A stretch of 64,000 nucleotides of DNA from Methanocaldococcus lauensis (GCF_902827225.1 NZ_LR792632.1:1197030-1261029); one strand, 5' to 3'. Counted from the first letter of the stretch, positions 40,114-50,461 are shown. Made by a program: numbers and translations. Notes: generated by a model from the letters alone, not told the origin.

Positions 40114-40752
40114 TTCTTTTAAATAATATGCCATATTTTTTTCATCCAATATTATTCCCTTTTTCCACTTTACAAATAAGTAATATTTATCTTTTTTATC
40201 ATCTGACAGTTCTTTTTCTATTCTTTTAGCTATAATTCTTATAGGGTCTTTACCCACTCTTTCCTTAAAATCTTCAAAACTTTCAAATTTTTTTGCTTCT
40301 CTCTCTTCAATTATTTTCCACATGTATTTTGTCTTAATTTCAGGTAATAGCTCCAATGTATGTAATTTTGTAGTAATTGGCGGGCATTCATTTAAAAATC
40401 TTATAAATCTTGGTTCCTGCATCTTTACAGCTTCCATAATAACATATAATAGTTCTGCCTTAGCAGTTGGTGTTAAATGATCATATTTTATCATTCTTCT
40501 TACATGGTCTATTTTGTCTCTTTTTCCTCTACCAATATAGACTCTTTCACCCAATTGAATATCAACATCAGGCTTTGGAATCATCTCCATTAATAAAAAT
40601 TGATATTCGCCAAGTCCTTGAACAATAGGCTCGTCAGGTTTATCTGGATAACCATAAGGTAGATAATCTAAAACCCATGCATAGTTTTCAAATTTTTGTG
40701 GCTTGTTTTTTTTAGGAAATCTCATTTCTTTTTTATATTGTCCTCTAACCAT
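40111..40752 (-). CDS. DUF655 family protein
   Basis: 213 residues. The N-terminal part (residues 10-70) carries YAWVLDYLPYGYPDKPDEP and an OB/S1-like strand pattern with VDIQLGERVYIGRGKRDKIDHV. The C-terminal half has a helix-hairpin-helix-like segment, LTPTAKAELLYVIMEAVKMQEPRF followed by LHTLELLPEIKTKYMWKIIEERE, typical of DUF655, an archaeal family conserved beside rpo4 and probably nucleic-acid binding. GGGTGAAA precedes the ATG. It lies 51 bases downstream of rpo4 on the same strand, matching the conserved L21e-Rpo4-DUF655 order. Its molecular role is unknown. Confidence 0.8.
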   Translation of the reverse strand: MVRGQYKKEMRFPKKNKPQKFENYAWVLDYLPYGYPDKPDEPIVQGLGEYQFLLMEMIPKPDVDIQLGERVYIGRGKRDKIDHVRRMIKYDHLTPTAKAELLYVIMEAVKMQEPRFIRFLNECPPITTKLHTLELLPEIKTKYMWKIIEEREAKKFESFEDFKERVGKDPIRIIAKRIEKELSDDKKDKYYLFVKWKKGIILDEKNMAYYLKE

Positions 40753-40803
40753 AAAATTTCACCCTTTATTTAAATCTATGAATTAAAATTTGCAATAAAA
40801 AAA

Positions 40804-41127
40804 TTAAAGGTATTTTTTAACAGTGTTTAGAATTTCTTCAGCATTTTCTGGAAGGTCTCTTTTGTAGTATATTGCCTTCAAATCATCTATATCTTCAGGT
40901 AAAATATCTGCTATTTTCACTGCTGTCTTTTCATCTACTCCTAATGATTTTAATTCTTCAACTAATTTTTTTGCGGCCTCTTTATCTAACTTAGTAAATT
41001 TTTGTAAATAATCTAATGCACATCCTTGTTCATAAGACAGTTCTCCAATTTGTGCCCTTTCATTCATAATTTCTAATGCCTCAGAGATCGTTACATATCT
41101 CTCTCTTAAAATTTTTTTACCAATCAT
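40804..41127 (-). CDS. rpo4: DNA-directed RNA polymerase subunit Rpo4 (RpoF)
   Basis: 107 residues. It is the archaeal homologue of Rpb4, which with Rpo7 forms the stalk of RNA polymerase and helps open-complex formation and RNA binding. The sequence shows RERYVTISEALEIMNERAQ at the N-terminus, then the HRDC-like helical domain, with LSYEQGCALDYLQKFTKLD, LVEELKSLGVDEKTAVKIADILP and the terminal DLKAIYYKRDLPENAEEIL. GAGGGAGAG precedes the ATG. It stands between L21e (127-base gap) and DUF655, a gene order conserved in euryarchaea. Confidence 0.93.
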   Translation of the reverse strand: MIGKKILRERYVTISEALEIMNERAQIGELSYEQGCALDYLQKFTKLDKEAAKKLVEELKSLGVDEKTAVKIADILPEDIDDLKAIYYKRDLPENAEEILNTVKKYL

Positions 41128-41254
41128 TCTCTCCCTCTTTTTTAAAATATCAATATAATAAATTACAAAAACAAAACGACGACAACTAAAAATATAAAAA
41201 TGTAAAGATATTACTATTAAAAAATCAAAAATAATTTGTTTAAATTTTTAAAAT

Positions 41255-41551
41255 TTATGCGGTTGCTGGTCTTAAGTGCTGTGGATAGGCAATTATATGT
41301 TTGTATTTTCCTCCATCTCTAACTTTTACAATAAACGCTCTACCTTGTTTTCCAACAACAATTCCTGTTCTTCCGTGGAATCTTGGGTGAGGCATTCCTT
41401 TATGGACTGATGGATCTATAACAATATGGACATAATCTCCCTCCTTATACTCCTTTAAAGCTCTTGTTATTGGATATAAACCTCTTTCTCTTGGATGTTT
41501 TGATAACTTCTTTCTTGTTTTTCTTCTAAATCCTTCACTCATTTCTACCAT
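41255..41551 (-). CDS. rpl21e: large ribosomal subunit protein eL21
   Basis: 98 residues and basic: [52 protein letters not shown] near 30-60 and [23 protein letters not shown], all diagnostic of eL21. A GTG three codons upstream is really the ribosome site (GGGTGG), so the ATG at 41551 is chosen. The start overlaps the 3' end of pus10 by 17 bases, implying translational coupling from the tRNA-modification gene into the ribosomal protein gene. Confidence 0.95.
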   Translation of the reverse strand: MVEMSEGFRRKTRKKLSKHPRERGLYPITRALKEYKEGDYVHIVIDPSVHKGMPHPRFHGRTGIVVGKQGRAFIVKVRDGGKYKHIIAYPQHLRPATA

Positions 41552-42902
41552 TGTTTCCACCCTCTATATTATTTATATTAATTTTTTCATTGTTTTCATC
41601 ATCATGAACTTTTAAAACATCCAACTCTTTACAAATACATTGTTTATTTAATATAGATGAGACTGATGGATTTGTTCTTCCATCATCTCCACTAATTAAT
41701 TCCTTAATATATAATCCACCATCGCAATATATAATCATCTCAAAATGATTGTCATCTACTTTATTAACTTTAACTTTATATACCTTACGGATTCTTACCA
41801 AATCAGCCCTTCTATGCAAAACCCTTTTAGGAGTTTTTTGATATATGGTTCTATTTTCAAGTTCTTTTTCAAGGAGTTTTAATTCTTCCTCATTTATTTT
41901 TTCAGAACATTCAACTAATGCTCTATATGTCTTTTTATGAGGAGTATTTTTTATTAAAACTTTATCCTCTCTTTTACCAAATTCTAAATTTAAAATCTCA
42001 ACTCTTCCATCTTTATTAACCTCTTCAGCAATTTTATTTAAATCAATTTTTCTTATTTTTGGTTCTTTAATTTCTAAGACAAAAGGTCGCCCATCTCCAA
42101 GCATCCTAACATCTATATCTTCTCTTCCTGCACCATGAAATTTTGCATCGGTTCCTTTTGTTGCCTCTAAGAATGGTTTTGCAACGATTTCCTCCACAGA
42201 TATTGGATATTTCTTCCCTGTGTAATTACAAACTTCGCAACCTTTTCCTCTACACTTTCTACACGGCCATCTTGTTTGTGGAATCCCTCTAACTAATTTC
42301 CTGTATCTACCTTTTATAAATAATGGATTAACCTGCAAATAAATCTCTTCAGTATATGGATTTATATGAACAACTATGTCTGGATACTCCTTATTTGGCA
42401 TTTTGTTTAATTTAACCGCCAATAATTTACCAAACTCTCTACCAAATTCTTGTTTTATACTTTCCATAAACTCTGTTTCAATCTCTTTTTCAAGTTCTTT
42501 AATTTCATTAGGAATGTGAGTTCCAATTAAAAAAGTATCAAAATCGTAATCTTTCAAAAGTTCAATAGTTTTATTTAATAACCTATCAATTTTTTGTTTA
42601 TCAAATATATTCCTACACCAAGGGCAGTTTTCCTTTTCTATATTTTCATCTAAAACTTCTTTCAACCTTATTTTATTAAAACCACTTCTTACTAAAACTT
42701 TTAATAATTCTAACTCTTCTTTATAGTCAATTCCTTCCTCCTTAGCTTTCTTTATTTTTGCTTCAAGTTCTAAGGCCTTGTATAATTTTAAAGCTCTACC
42801 TCTCTCAATGTTTGTTGCATGTAACAACTTAGCATATAATCTTCCAAAACATCTATCACAGAGTGGATACTTTTTTAATATTTCATAATTTATAATTTCC
42901 AT
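41535..42902 (-). CDS. pus10: tRNA pseudouridine synthase Pus10
   Basis: 455 residues. It makes pseudouridine 54 and 55 in archaeal tRNAs. An N-terminal zinc-binding THUMP-like domain uses [16 protein letters not shown] near residue 14 and CPWCRN near 93. The catalytic domain has a further zinc knuckle, [12 protein letters not shown] near 218, and the catalytic region [20 protein letters not shown] near 262, where one Asp is the nucleophile. The C-terminal part ([35 protein letters not shown]) completes the fold. It is the first gene of the pus10-eL21-rpo4-DUF655 series. Confidence 0.93.
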   Translation of the reverse strand: MEIINYEILKKYPLCDRCFGRLYAKLLHATNIERGRALKLYKALELEAKIKKAKEEGIDYKEELELLKVLVRSGFNKIRLKEVLDENIEKENCPWCRNIFDKQKIDRLLNKTIELLKDYDFDTFLIGTHIPNEIKELEKEIETEFMESIKQEFGREFGKLLAVKLNKMPNKEYPDIVVHINPYTEEIYLQVNPLFIKGRYRKLVRGIPQTRWPCRKCRGKGCEVCNYTGKKYPISVEEIVAKPFLEATKGTDAKFHGAGREDIDVRMLGDGRPFVLEIKEPKIRKIDLNKIAEEVNKDGRVEILNLEFGKREDKVLIKNTPHKKTYRALVECSEKINEEELKLLEKELENRTIYQKTPKRVLHRRADLVRIRKVYKVKVNKVDDNHFEMIIYCDGGLYIKELISGDDGRTNPSVSSILNKQCICKELDVLKVHDDENNEKININNIEGGNNGRNE

Positions 42903-42990
42903 AATCTCGCCCTATGTAGTTTTATAGTTGTGTTGATTTATTAAATTCTAATTTTATAAAAATTTAAATTATATTATTTAAGGTGATAAT

Positions 42991-44169
42991 ATGATTGCTA
43001 ATGTGGATTTACACATACATTCAAGATTTTCTGGAGGAACATCAAAAGATATGAATATAGAGAATATATTAAAGTATGGAAAGTTGAAAGGATTAAACAT
43101 TATTGGAACTGGTGATTGCACACATCCAGAGTATTTAAAGGAGATAAAAGAGTATAAAGACAGAGAACTAATTTTAACAACTGAAATTGAAGATAAAGAT
43201 AGAGTTCATCATCTCATTTTACTACCTTCAATAAGTAAGGCAGAAGAACTTAGAGAAAGTTTAAAAAAATTCTCTAAGAATATTGACACAGAAGGTAGAC
43301 CTAAAGTAAATATTGGCGGAAAAGAGTTATTAGAGATTGTTAAAGAAATTGGTGGTTTGATAGGACCTGCACATTCTTTTACGCCGTGGACATCAGTTTA
43401 TAAGTCATTTAATTCAATATATGAGTGTTATGAAAAAAAACCAGATTTTGTTGAACTCGGTTTATCGGCAGATACTGATATGGCAGATATGGTTCCTGAA
43501 CTTAGAGATTTGCCATTTTTGTCAAATTCAGATGCTCATTCCTATCATCCACACAGATTGGGTAGAGAATTTAATCAAATAGAGGTTGATTATATAGGTG
43601 GAGTTGAAGATAACTTTGAAGAAATAAAGAAAGCTATAACTCACAACAAAATTTTAGCAAATTATGGATTAGACCCAAAATTAGGAAAGTATCATTTAAC
43701 TGCCTGTTCTAAATGCCATACAAGGTTTAAGTTGGAGGATGCTAAAAAATACCATTGGAAATGCCCAAAATGTGGAGGATGTATAAAGAAAGGAGTTTTA
43801 AGTAGGGTTGAAGAGTTAAGTGATGGAAAAATAGAACATCCTAAATTTAGACCTCCATATTATAGAATAATTCCATTGGCAGAGATTGTAAGTTTGACTC
43901 TCAACAAAGGAATATTTACAAAAACTGTTCAAAGTTTATGGGAAGAATTTATTAAAAAATATGGTAATGAGATAGAAGTATTGATAAATGCAAATATTGA
44001 GGAATTATCTAAAATTAACCCAAAAGTGGCTGAAACTATAAAGAGGTTTAGAGAGGGAAGAATATATATCTATCCAGGTGGCGGTGGAGAATATGGTAAA
44101 ATATCATTCAAACCACAAAAAATTAATTGGTATAAGGAGGAGATAACATTAGATAGATGGCTAAAATAG
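42991..44169 (+). CDS. EndoQ-like PHP-domain protein
   Basis: 392 residues. The N-terminal PHP phosphoesterase domain has NVDLHIHSRFSGGTSKDM (metal-binding His pair), TGDCTHPEYL, a GPAHSFTPWT segment near 128 and SNSDAHSYHPHRLG near 172. A zinc ribbon, CSKCHTRF and CPKCGGC, is near 235-260, and a C-terminal helix-hairpin-helix-like part follows (LSKINPKVAETIKRFREG). The combination matches endonuclease Q of Thermococcales, which nicks DNA 5' of uracil, hypoxanthine or abasic sites, and methanogen homologues share the layout. Activity here is inferred. AAGGTGATAAT precedes the ATG. The gene diverges from pus10. Confidence 0.85.
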   Translation: MIANVDLHIHSRFSGGTSKDMNIENILKYGKLKGLNIIGTGDCTHPEYLKEIKEYKDRELILTTEIEDKDRVHHLILLPSISKAEELRESLKKFSKNIDTEGRPKVNIGGKELLEIVKEIGGLIGPAHSFTPWTSVYKSFNSIYECYEKKPDFVELGLSADTDMADMVPELRDLPFLSNSDAHSYHPHRLGREFNQIEVDYIGGVEDNFEEIKKAITHNKILANYGLDPKLGKYHLTACSKCHTRFKLEDAKKYHWKCPKCGGCIKKGVLSRVEELSDGKIEHPKFRPPYYRIIPLAEIVSLTLNKGIFTKTVQSLWEEFIKKYGNEIEVLINANIEELSKINPKVAETIKRFREGRIYIYPGGGGEYGKISFKPQKINWYKEEITLDRWLK

Positions 44170-44301
44170 AGTTAAAAATTTTTTATTATTTTGTAACAAA
44201 AATTTTAGAATTTACCGAGAGTCGTTATTACTTTTAAAATATATGTAAATATAGAAATCTATGGATTTTTATGATACTGAAATAAAATTAAGAGAACAAA
44301 T

Positions 44302-44486
44302 CCCCAATGCATTATCTCGCTTTGCTCGATAATGCCTCTTAATTTAATATTATTTCCCCATTGGGGTCTGATTTTAAACCCATAGGGCTCCGCCCTATTG
44401 GGATACCCGGGATGCATTACTTCGCTAACGCTCAGCAATGCCTCTTAAATTAAAATCATTTTTCCCTTTGGGGTCTGATTTTAGAC
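44302..44486 (-). repeat. tandem hairpin elements at an orphan site (copy c)
   Basis: On the minus strand a full 108-base unit (44486-44379) begins GTCTAAAATCAGACCCC, runs through the two hairpins and ends CCCTATGGG. It is followed at once by a second, truncated unit (44378-44302), TTTAAAATCAGACCCCAATGGGG and one hairpin. The full unit differs from the array copy (13434-13540) at about seven positions, clustered in the first hairpin. In the truncated unit that hairpin is GCATTATC/GATAATGC instead of GCATTGCC/GGCAATGC. The rest of the gap 44170-44571 is AT-rich and shows nothing else. Confidence 0.85.
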
Positions 44487-44571
44487 TATAGCTATCAGTT
44501 TACCATAAATTAAATTATTATTAATTTATTTTATTAATGCTATGAAAATAAGAAACGGATAGAATAAACAT

Positions 44572-45435
44572 TTATTCAACTATTGCTGATGCATAACCTA
44601 CAACTGAGGAATAGTCTCCAGTAATATCCCCAGAAGTATAATAACATAATAACTCTGATTTTGTGGCTCCTAAAATTTTCATAGCTCTTAACATTGCTAT
44701 TACTGGTCCATATCCACACATTGATATATTATAGTTTATAACATCTTCATATAGGTCTTTTTCATTCATTTCCAATATGTGTTTAATTACTATAGCATCC
44801 TTTTTTGAAGCTATTTCTTGCGGTTCATAATGGCTTAGATCTGAAGAGGCAATTATTATAACTCTTCTATTTAACTCTTTGGCAATCTTAGCTATAAAAT
44901 ATCCAACCTCAACTGCTGTTTCATAATCTTGAAACATCATACATATTGGAACTATTTTAAACTTAGCAATGTTTAACAATTCCAAGTGCTTTAAAAATGG
45001 CAATTGAACCTCAATAGAATGCTCATTCAAATGAGCAGTTTCATCTAAATCAACAATTTCACATTTTCTCCAAAGCTCTTCAACAAATTCCTCGTCACAT
45101 TTTACATCTCCCAAAGGAGTTTTCCAAATCCCATCCATTACACTAACTCCTGAACCTAAACCAGTATGATTAGGTCCTAAAATAACAGCGGTAATATTTT
45201 CAAGGTTGTCTACTCTTTTTGATAGTTCATAATATGAATGTGCCATTACTGGACCAGAGTATATATATCCTGCGTGAGGACAAAGTATTCCAATAGGTTT
45301 TTTATAACTTCCATGAACTGGCATAGATTTTGGTCCAAACTTATGCAAATAGCACTGTTCAATTAATTCAATAAGTTCATCAGGATGAGATGGATAAAAC
45401 ATACCAGCAACTGCGGGATATCTTATATTAACCAT
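44572..45435 (-). CDS. MEMO1 family protein
   Basis: 287 residues of the MEMO family, whose fold resembles iron-dependent extradiol dioxygenases. Visible motifs are [19 protein letters not shown] at the N-terminus, [21 protein letters not shown] near 50 (first metal-site His), [15 protein letters not shown] near 86, [14 protein letters not shown] near 140 and [12 protein letters not shown] near 195. These histidines line the putative active site. No biochemical role is established in archaea. GGGGGATAA precedes the ATG. It is downstream of the ADTH synthase gene on the same strand, with an 85-base AT-rich gap. Confidence 0.9.
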   Translation of the reverse strand: MVNIRYPAVAGMFYPSHPDELIELIEQCYLHKFGPKSMPVHGSYKKPIGILCPHAGYIYSGPVMAHSYYELSKRVDNLENITAVILGPNHTGLGSGVSVMDGIWKTPLGDVKCDEEFVEELWRKCEIVDLDETAHLNEHSIEVQLPFLKHLELLNIAKFKIVPICMMFQDYETAVEVGYFIAKIAKELNRRVIIIASSDLSHYEPQEIASKKDAIVIKHILEMNEKDLYEDVINYNISMCGYGPVIAMLRAMKILGATKSELLCYYTSGDITGDYSSVVGYASAIVE

Positions 45436-45520
45436 ACTTATCCCCCAATATTTTAGAAAGTAAAAATCTTTATTAATATATTAATATAAAAAATATAAAA
45501 AGATAATTATTAAAAAAATA

Positions 45521-46342
45521 TTATTTCCTCTTAATCTCTTTTAAAGCCTCTTCAACATCAGCATTTTCATGGACAATCTTACAAACAGCCCTCGTTATCC
45601 CTACGACATCATCGTGTTGGAATATATTCCTTCCAACAGCAACTCCTACAGCTCCTGCATCTATGGCATCTTTTATCATTTGTAAAAATTCTTCATCAGT
45701 ATTAGTTTTTGGACCTCCTGCAACTACTACTGGAGCTGGACATCCCTTAACTACATTTCTAAATGAATCGATATCTCCTGTATAACTTGTTTTAATTATA
45801 TCTGCTCCTAACTCCGCCCCTAATCTTGCTGCATGAGCAACTAATTCAGGATCTCTCTCATTTTTAATATGTTTTCCTCTTGGGTACATCATAGCAATTA
45901 GAGGCATTCCCCAGTATTCACATGTCTCTGCTATCATTCCCAAATCTCTGTATGCTTCCCAGTCTTCATCTGAACCTACATTTACATGAACTGAAACAGC
46001 ATCTGCTCCCATTCTAATAGCTTCTTCAACTGTTGTAACAATAACTTTCTTTAATGGATTTGGAGATATTGAAGTTCCAGCTGATAGGTGAATAATTAAT
46101 CCAATATCTTTGCCATAGCCTCTATGACCATGTCTAACAATTCCTTTATGTAATAGAACTGCATTAGCTCCTCCTTCAGCTACATCATTTACAGTTTTCT
46201 TCATATCTATTAATCCCTTAATTGGACCATTTGACACTCCGTGATCCATTGGAACTATTACTGTTCTTTCACTATTTTTGTTGAAAATCCTTTCCAACCT
46301 TACAAGTTTTCCAAGATTTTTAATATCTGCAAATAATTCCAT
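45521..46342 (-). CDS. aroA': 2-amino-3,7-dideoxy-D-threo-hept-6-ulosonate synthase
   Basis: 273 residues, a class I aldolase-type TIM barrel of the MJ0400 kind. It condenses 6-deoxy-5-ketofructose phosphate with aspartate semialdehyde to begin the DAHP-independent aromatic pathway. Motifs are [17 protein letters not shown] near 30, [18 protein letters not shown] near 118, [11 protein letters not shown] near 184 with the Schiff-base lysine, and [14 protein letters not shown] followed by [16 protein letters not shown] near 210-245. The next enzyme of the pathway is the product of 2297-3382. The ATG follows GTGATAAT. A 125-base gap separates it from the divergent phosphomannomutase. Confidence 0.92.
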   Translation of the reverse strand: MELFADIKNLGKLVRLERIFNKNSERTVIVPMDHGVSNGPIKGLIDMKKTVNDVAEGGANAVLLHKGIVRHGHRGYGKDIGLIIHLSAGTSISPNPLKKVIVTTVEEAIRMGADAVSVHVNVGSDEDWEAYRDLGMIAETCEYWGMPLIAMMYPRGKHIKNERDPELVAHAARLGAELGADIIKTSYTGDIDSFRNVVKGCPAPVVVAGGPKTNTDEEFLQMIKDAIDAGAVGVAVGRNIFQHDDVVGITRAVCKIVHENADVEEALKEIKRK

Positions 46343-46467
46343 ATTATCACATTTTTAGTAGTTTTTTGTTTTAACCTATATATTAATATATTATTAAAAT
46401 AAAAGTAGTTATACCCATAGAAAAATGTTGCTCATTAATATTTAAAATTTATGTTTATGGTGATTAG

Positions 46468-47805
46468 ATGGTATTTAAGGCGTATGATATCAGAGGAGTT
46501 TATGGTAAAGATTTAGATGAAAAATTTGCATACTCCTTAGGAAAATGCTTAGGAAATAAATATGAAGATAAAAATATATTAGTTGGAAACGATGTAAGGA
46601 TTGGTTCTAAAAAACTACTACCTTACTTTATTGTAGGTTTAAAGGAACATTCAAATGTGTATTATGCTGGAACAATATCTACACCATTAATGTATTTTGG
46701 AACTAAGGATAAATATGATTTAGGAGTAATATTGACAGCCTCTCACAATCCACCAGAATATACTGGATTTAAGATGTGTGATAAAAACGCTATTCCAATA
46801 TCTCCAATTGAGGAAATTAAGCCAATATTTAAAGAGTATGAGTTAAATGATAAGATAAAATTAGAAGCAGAAAATCTAAATTTGGAAGATTTTAGAGTAG
46901 ATATTATAAAAGATTATAAAAAGTTTTTTTTAAATAGGTGTAGTTCATCAGATATAAAAATAGCAGTTGATTTTGCAAATGGCTCTACAACAATTGCTGA
47001 AAAAGAAATATTATCAGAATTATTTGAAAATGCTATTTTTATAAATGACTATCCAGATGGGAATTTTCCAAGTCATCAGCCAGACACTTTAAAGATGGAA
47101 TGTTTAAAAGATATAATAAAGGCTGTTAAAGAAAATAACTGTGATTTAGGATTAATTTTTGATGGAGATGGGGATAGATTAGGAATTGTTGATGAAAATG
47201 GAGATGTATTAAGAGGGGATATTTTAACTGCAATAATAGCAAAAGAAATTTTAAAAGAAAAGCCAAAATCTAAGATTGTCTATGATTTAAGATGCTCCAA
47301 AATAGTTCCAGAAATTATTAAAATGTATGGTGGCATACCAATAAAGAGTAGGGTAGGGCATTACTTTATTAAAAAGTTAATGCACGAAATAGATGCAGAA
47401 TTTGCTGGAGAGTTGAGTAATCATTTCTACTTTAAAGAAATTGGATATTTTGAAAGTCCTTTATTAGCTTTAAACTATATTTTAAAGGCTATGGAAGAAG
47501 AAAATAAAAAATTATCTGAATTAAATAAAGTATATAATCAATATTCGCATAGTGGTGAAATAAACTTTAAAGTAAGAGACCAAAAATATATAATGGAAAA
47601 AATAAAAGAACACTTTAAAAATTGCAAAATTGAAGAATTGGATGGAATTTCAGTTTATTGTAAAGATTTCTGGTTTAATTTAAGACCATCTAATACAGAA
47701 CCTTTACTAAGACTAAACTTAGAGGCTGACAATGAAAATATAATGAAGGAGAGGGTAGAAGAAATTAAAAACCTTATTGAGAAATTTAATAGAGAACTAT
47801 TGTAA
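46468..47805 (+). CDS. phosphomannomutase/phosphoglucomutase family protein
   Basis: 445 residues of the alpha-D-phosphohexomutase superfamily. The four signature loops are all present: MVFKAYDIRGVYGKDL at the N-terminus, the phosphoserine loop LTASHNPPEYTGFKMC near 93, the magnesium loop FDGDGDRLGIVDE near 232 and the phosphate-binding RPSNTEPLLRL near 410. It interconverts mannose or glucose 6- and 1-phosphates for glycan and compatible-solute synthesis; the exact sugar cannot be told. GGTGATTAG precedes the ATG. M. jannaschii has a second paralogue elsewhere, so the roles may be divided. Confidence 0.9.
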   Translation: MVFKAYDIRGVYGKDLDEKFAYSLGKCLGNKYEDKNILVGNDVRIGSKKLLPYFIVGLKEHSNVYYAGTISTPLMYFGTKDKYDLGVILTASHNPPEYTGFKMCDKNAIPISPIEEIKPIFKEYELNDKIKLEAENLNLEDFRVDIIKDYKKFFLNRCSSSDIKIAVDFANGSTTIAEKEILSELFENAIFINDYPDGNFPSHQPDTLKMECLKDIIKAVKENNCDLGLIFDGDGDRLGIVDENGDVLRGDILTAIIAKEILKEKPKSKIVYDLRCSKIVPEIIKMYGGIPIKSRVGHYFIKKLMHEIDAEFAGELSNHFYFKEIGYFESPLLALNYILKAMEEENKKLSELNKVYNQYSHSGEINFKVRDQKYIMEKIKEHFKNCKIEELDGISVYCKDFWFNLRPSNTEPLLRLNLEADNENIMKERVEEIKNLIEKFNRELL

Positions 47806-47906
47806 TAATTTATTTAAATTTATTAAAAATTATCTTTAAAAAGTAAAAGTTCAATTATAAATTTTCTATAAAATTGCATTTGCATTTTATTTTTATCAGT
47901 GATAAT

Positions 47907-48281
47907 ATGGACAAAGAACAGTTAATGAAACTACATCAATTTTTTGTTTATGTTGTAAAAGAAATTAGTGAAGATAATAATTTAAATAAAGATTGTGATG
48001 AATTACTTAAATTGTATGAAATGTTAGATATTAGACCGCATCATATTCATAGACTTAAAAATGAGCAAAAGGCGGCAATATTGCTATTATCTGCCTATGT
48101 AGCTAAATTTTTAGCTAATAATTTAGATAATGTGCCAGAAAATTTGTCAAAGAAACTTAAAGAGAATGCTATTAAACACTTAATTATTTGTAAAAAAGAA
48201 GATATATTAAAAAAGATTGGTGCCTTAGAAAATGATGATGTTAAAATAGAAAAGGAGAATGAAGAAAAAATAAAAGAATAA
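47907..48281 (+). CDS. UPF0058 family protein
   Basis: About 124 residues, nearly all alpha-helical: [20 protein letters not shown] at the N-terminus, [33 protein letters not shown] near 45-80, and a lysine/glutamate-rich tail. The LHQ, RPHHIH and KxxQ pattern is the UPF0058 family, found across euryarchaea, with no known function. An ATG at 47874 would add 11 residues that do not fit the family; GTGATAAT precedes ATG 47907. It ends 13 bases before the GMP synthase ATPase subunit gene and is probably co-transcribed with it. Confidence 0.78.
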   Translation: MDKEQLMKLHQFFVYVVKEISEDNNLNKDCDELLKLYEMLDIRPHHIHRLKNEQKAAILLLSAYVAKFLANNLDNVPENLSKKLKENAIKHLIICKKEDILKKIGALENDDVKIEKENEEKIKE

Positions 48282-48294
48282 AGGTGAATATATT

Positions 48295-49227
48295 ATGTTC
48301 AATCCGCAGAAATTTATCGAAGAGTCAGTTGAAGATATAAAAAAACAGATTGGAAATAGAAAAGCTATAATTGCTTTAAGTGGTGGAGTTGATAGTTCAG
48401 TAGCGGCTGTATTAACTCATAAGGCTATTGGTGAGAATCTAACCGCTGTATTTGTAGACACTGGCTTAATGAGAAAGGGAGAGAGGGAAGAAGTTGAAAA
48501 AACATTTAGAGATAAGTTAGGATTAAATTTAATAGTTGTTGATGCGAAAGATAGATTTTTAAATGCTTTAAAAGGAGTTACAGACCCAGAAGAAAAAAGA
48601 AAAATTATTGGAAAATTATTCATTGAAGTTTTTGAAGAAATTGCTGAAAAAATTAAGGCAGAGGTTTTAGTTCAGGGAACTATTGCTCCAGATTGGATTG
48701 AAACTAAAGGAAATATAAAGAGTCATCATAATGTAGCTTTACCTCATGGAATGGTTTTAGAGGTTGTAGAGCCATTAAGAGAGTTATATAAAGATGAAGT
48801 TAGATTGTTAGCAAAAGAACTTGGTTTGCCAGATAGTATTGTATATAGACAACCATTCCCTGGGCCAGGATTGGCTGTAAGAGTTTTAGGAGAAGTTACT
48901 GAGGAAAAGTTAGAAATATGTAGAGAGGCTAATGCAATAGTTGAAGAAGAAGTTAAAAAAGCTAATTTAGATAAAGATTTATGGCAATATTTTGCTGTAG
49001 TTTTAGATTGTAAGGCTACTGGAGTTAAAGGAGATGTTAGGGAATACAATTGGATTGTTGCTTTAAGGATGGTTAAATCTTTAGATGCTATGACAGCCCA
49101 CGTCCCTGAACTACCTTTTGATTTATTAAAGAGAATTAGTAAAAGGATAACTTCTGAAATTCCAAATGTAGCAAGAGTTGTATTTGATATAACTGACAAA
49201 CCTCCAGCAACTATTGAATTTGAATAA
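48295..49227 (+). CDS. guaAb: GMP synthase (glutamine-hydrolysing) subunit B
   Basis: 310 residues, the ATP pyrophosphatase half of GMP synthetase, which in methanogens is separate from the glutamine amidotransferase subunit. The PP-loop [16 protein letters not shown] lies near 26, [12 protein letters not shown] near 52 and [13 protein letters not shown] near 125. [18 protein letters not shown] near 185 and the C-terminal [19 protein letters not shown] dimerisation motif complete it. It adenylates XMP and takes ammonia from the partner protein, which is not in the window. AAGGTGAATA precedes the ATG. It converges on hisA with a 7-base gap. Confidence 0.95.
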   Translation: MFNPQKFIEESVEDIKKQIGNRKAIIALSGGVDSSVAAVLTHKAIGENLTAVFVDTGLMRKGEREEVEKTFRDKLGLNLIVVDAKDRFLNALKGVTDPEEKRKIIGKLFIEVFEEIAEKIKAEVLVQGTIAPDWIETKGNIKSHHNVALPHGMVLEVVEPLRELYKDEVRLLAKELGLPDSIVYRQPFPGPGLAVRVLGEVTEEKLEICREANAIVEEEVKKANLDKDLWQYFAVVLDCKATGVKGDVREYNWIVALRMVKSLDAMTAHVPELPFDLLKRISKRITSEIPNVARVVFDITDKPPATIEFE

Positions 49228-49234
49228 TTATATG

Positions 49235-49966
49235 TTATAATTTACGTTCAATTTCTAATTCTAATAACTTTATTACCTCTTTTAAATTAATATATCCCTT
49301 ATAAAGAGCAGAGCCTATAACTACTCCATAAACTCCAATATCTTTTAAAATCTCAATATCTTTTAATGTTGTAACCCCACCAGAATAAATAATTGGAATA
49401 TCTGTATTTTCAACTAAATCTTTAACTATATCTATATTAATTCCCTTCAATAATCCTTCAACATCAACATTTGTAAATAAAATATATCCTACTTTATCTT
49501 CAAATTCTTTAATAACTTGAATTGGAGTTTTATCTATTGTCTCTTTCCAACCTTTAACTGCCACTTTACCATTTTTACATTCAACTGCCAAAACAATTTT
49601 ATCTCTACCAATCTCATTAGTTAAAATATCTACAAAATCTGGCTCTAAAATTGCCTTAGTTCCTAATATAATTCTATCAACTCCCATATTTATTAATTCT
49701 TTAGCAACTTCTAAACTCCTTATACCCCCTCCAACTTCTACGGGGACATTGACAGATTTTACAATCTCCTTAATAATGTCTCTATTATTCCCACTTCCTA
49801 ATGCGGCATCTAAATCTATAATATGCAAATACTCAGCCCCTTCATTAACAAACTTTTTTGCAACTTCCACAGGATTATTAATTTCTAAATGCTTTTTATT
49901 TGGATCCCCTTGAATTAATTGAACGCATTTTTTGTCTTTTAAATCAACTGCTGGAATTACTATCAT
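49235..49966 (-). CDS. hisA: ProFAR isomerase HisA
   Basis: 243 residues, a TIM barrel of two half-barrels. It isomerises the phosphoribosyl formimino aminoimidazole carboxamide ribotide intermediate of histidine synthesis. IPAVDLKDKKCVQLIQGD contains the catalytic Asp near residue 8, EVGGGIRSLEVAKELI near 78 and IYSGGVTTLKDIEIL near 195 are phosphate sites, and LFTNVDVEGLLKGINID near 165 supplies the second acid. GGTGAT precedes the ATG. The gene lies six bases after rimI on the same strand; other his genes are scattered, as usual in methanogens. Confidence 0.95.
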   Translation of the reverse strand: MIVIPAVDLKDKKCVQLIQGDPNKKHLEINNPVEVAKKFVNEGAEYLHIIDLDAALGSGNNRDIIKEIVKSVNVPVEVGGGIRSLEVAKELINMGVDRIILGTKAILEPDFVDILTNEIGRDKIVLAVECKNGKVAVKGWKETIDKTPIQVIKEFEDKVGYILFTNVDVEGLLKGINIDIVKDLVENTDIPIIYSGGVTTLKDIEILKDIGVYGVVIGSALYKGYINLKEVIKLLELEIERKL

Positions 49967-49972
49967 TTTAAA

Positions 49973-50443
49973 TCACCATAATGAGATTATTAACACTCCT
50001 TTAGCATTTGGTTTCTTTTTTATCATCAATATGGCATCTTCTCCATCTTCATAATATTTTGGAAGTAATCTTCTATCTTTATAACCCATTTTATAATAAA
50101 ATTTTCTTGCGATAATGTTGGAAACTCTAACCTCTAAGACAATATAATTACAGTTTGCCACATTAAAATAGTAATCTTCCAAAGTTTTTAATAAACTCTT
50201 ACCTATTCCTTTGCCCCTAAACTCTTTTTTTACAGCAAGAGAAACGATATGCCCATTACCCCAATCCATACTTCCTAATATATAGCCAACAACTTTTCCA
50301 TTAATTTCGGCAACATAAAAACAGTTTGGATACATAGCCCATAATCCTAAAACTAATTCAGTAGGATATGGATTTTTAAAAGATTCTCTTTCTATTTCTT
50401 CAACATCTTCTAAATCTTTGGTCGTAAATTTTCTAATTATCAT
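49973..50443 (-). CDS. rimI: RimI-like N-terminal acetyltransferase
   Basis: 156 residues with a single GNAT fold. IIRKFTTKDLEDVEEIERES opens it, CFYVAEINGKVVGYILGSM is near 38, and the acetyl-CoA loop HIVSLAVKKEFRGKGIGKSLLKTLE near 65-90 has the R-x-x-G-x-G motif. NYIVLEVRVSNIIARKFYYKMGYKD follows. It matches archaeal Ard1/RimI enzymes that acetylate protein N-termini. It is followed by hisA with a 6-base gap and preceded by ogt with an 18-base gap, so ogt-rimI-hisA form one operon on the minus strand with no obvious common pathway. Confidence 0.88.
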   Translation of the reverse strand: MIIRKFTTKDLEDVEEIERESFKNPYPTELVLGLWAMYPNCFYVAEINGKVVGYILGSMDWGNGHIVSLAVKKEFRGKGIGKSLLKTLEDYYFNVANCNYIVLEVRVSNIIARKFYYKMGYKDRRLLPKYYEDGEDAILMIKKKPNAKGVLIISLW

Positions 50444-50461
50444 ATTCCCACTAAAATTAAT

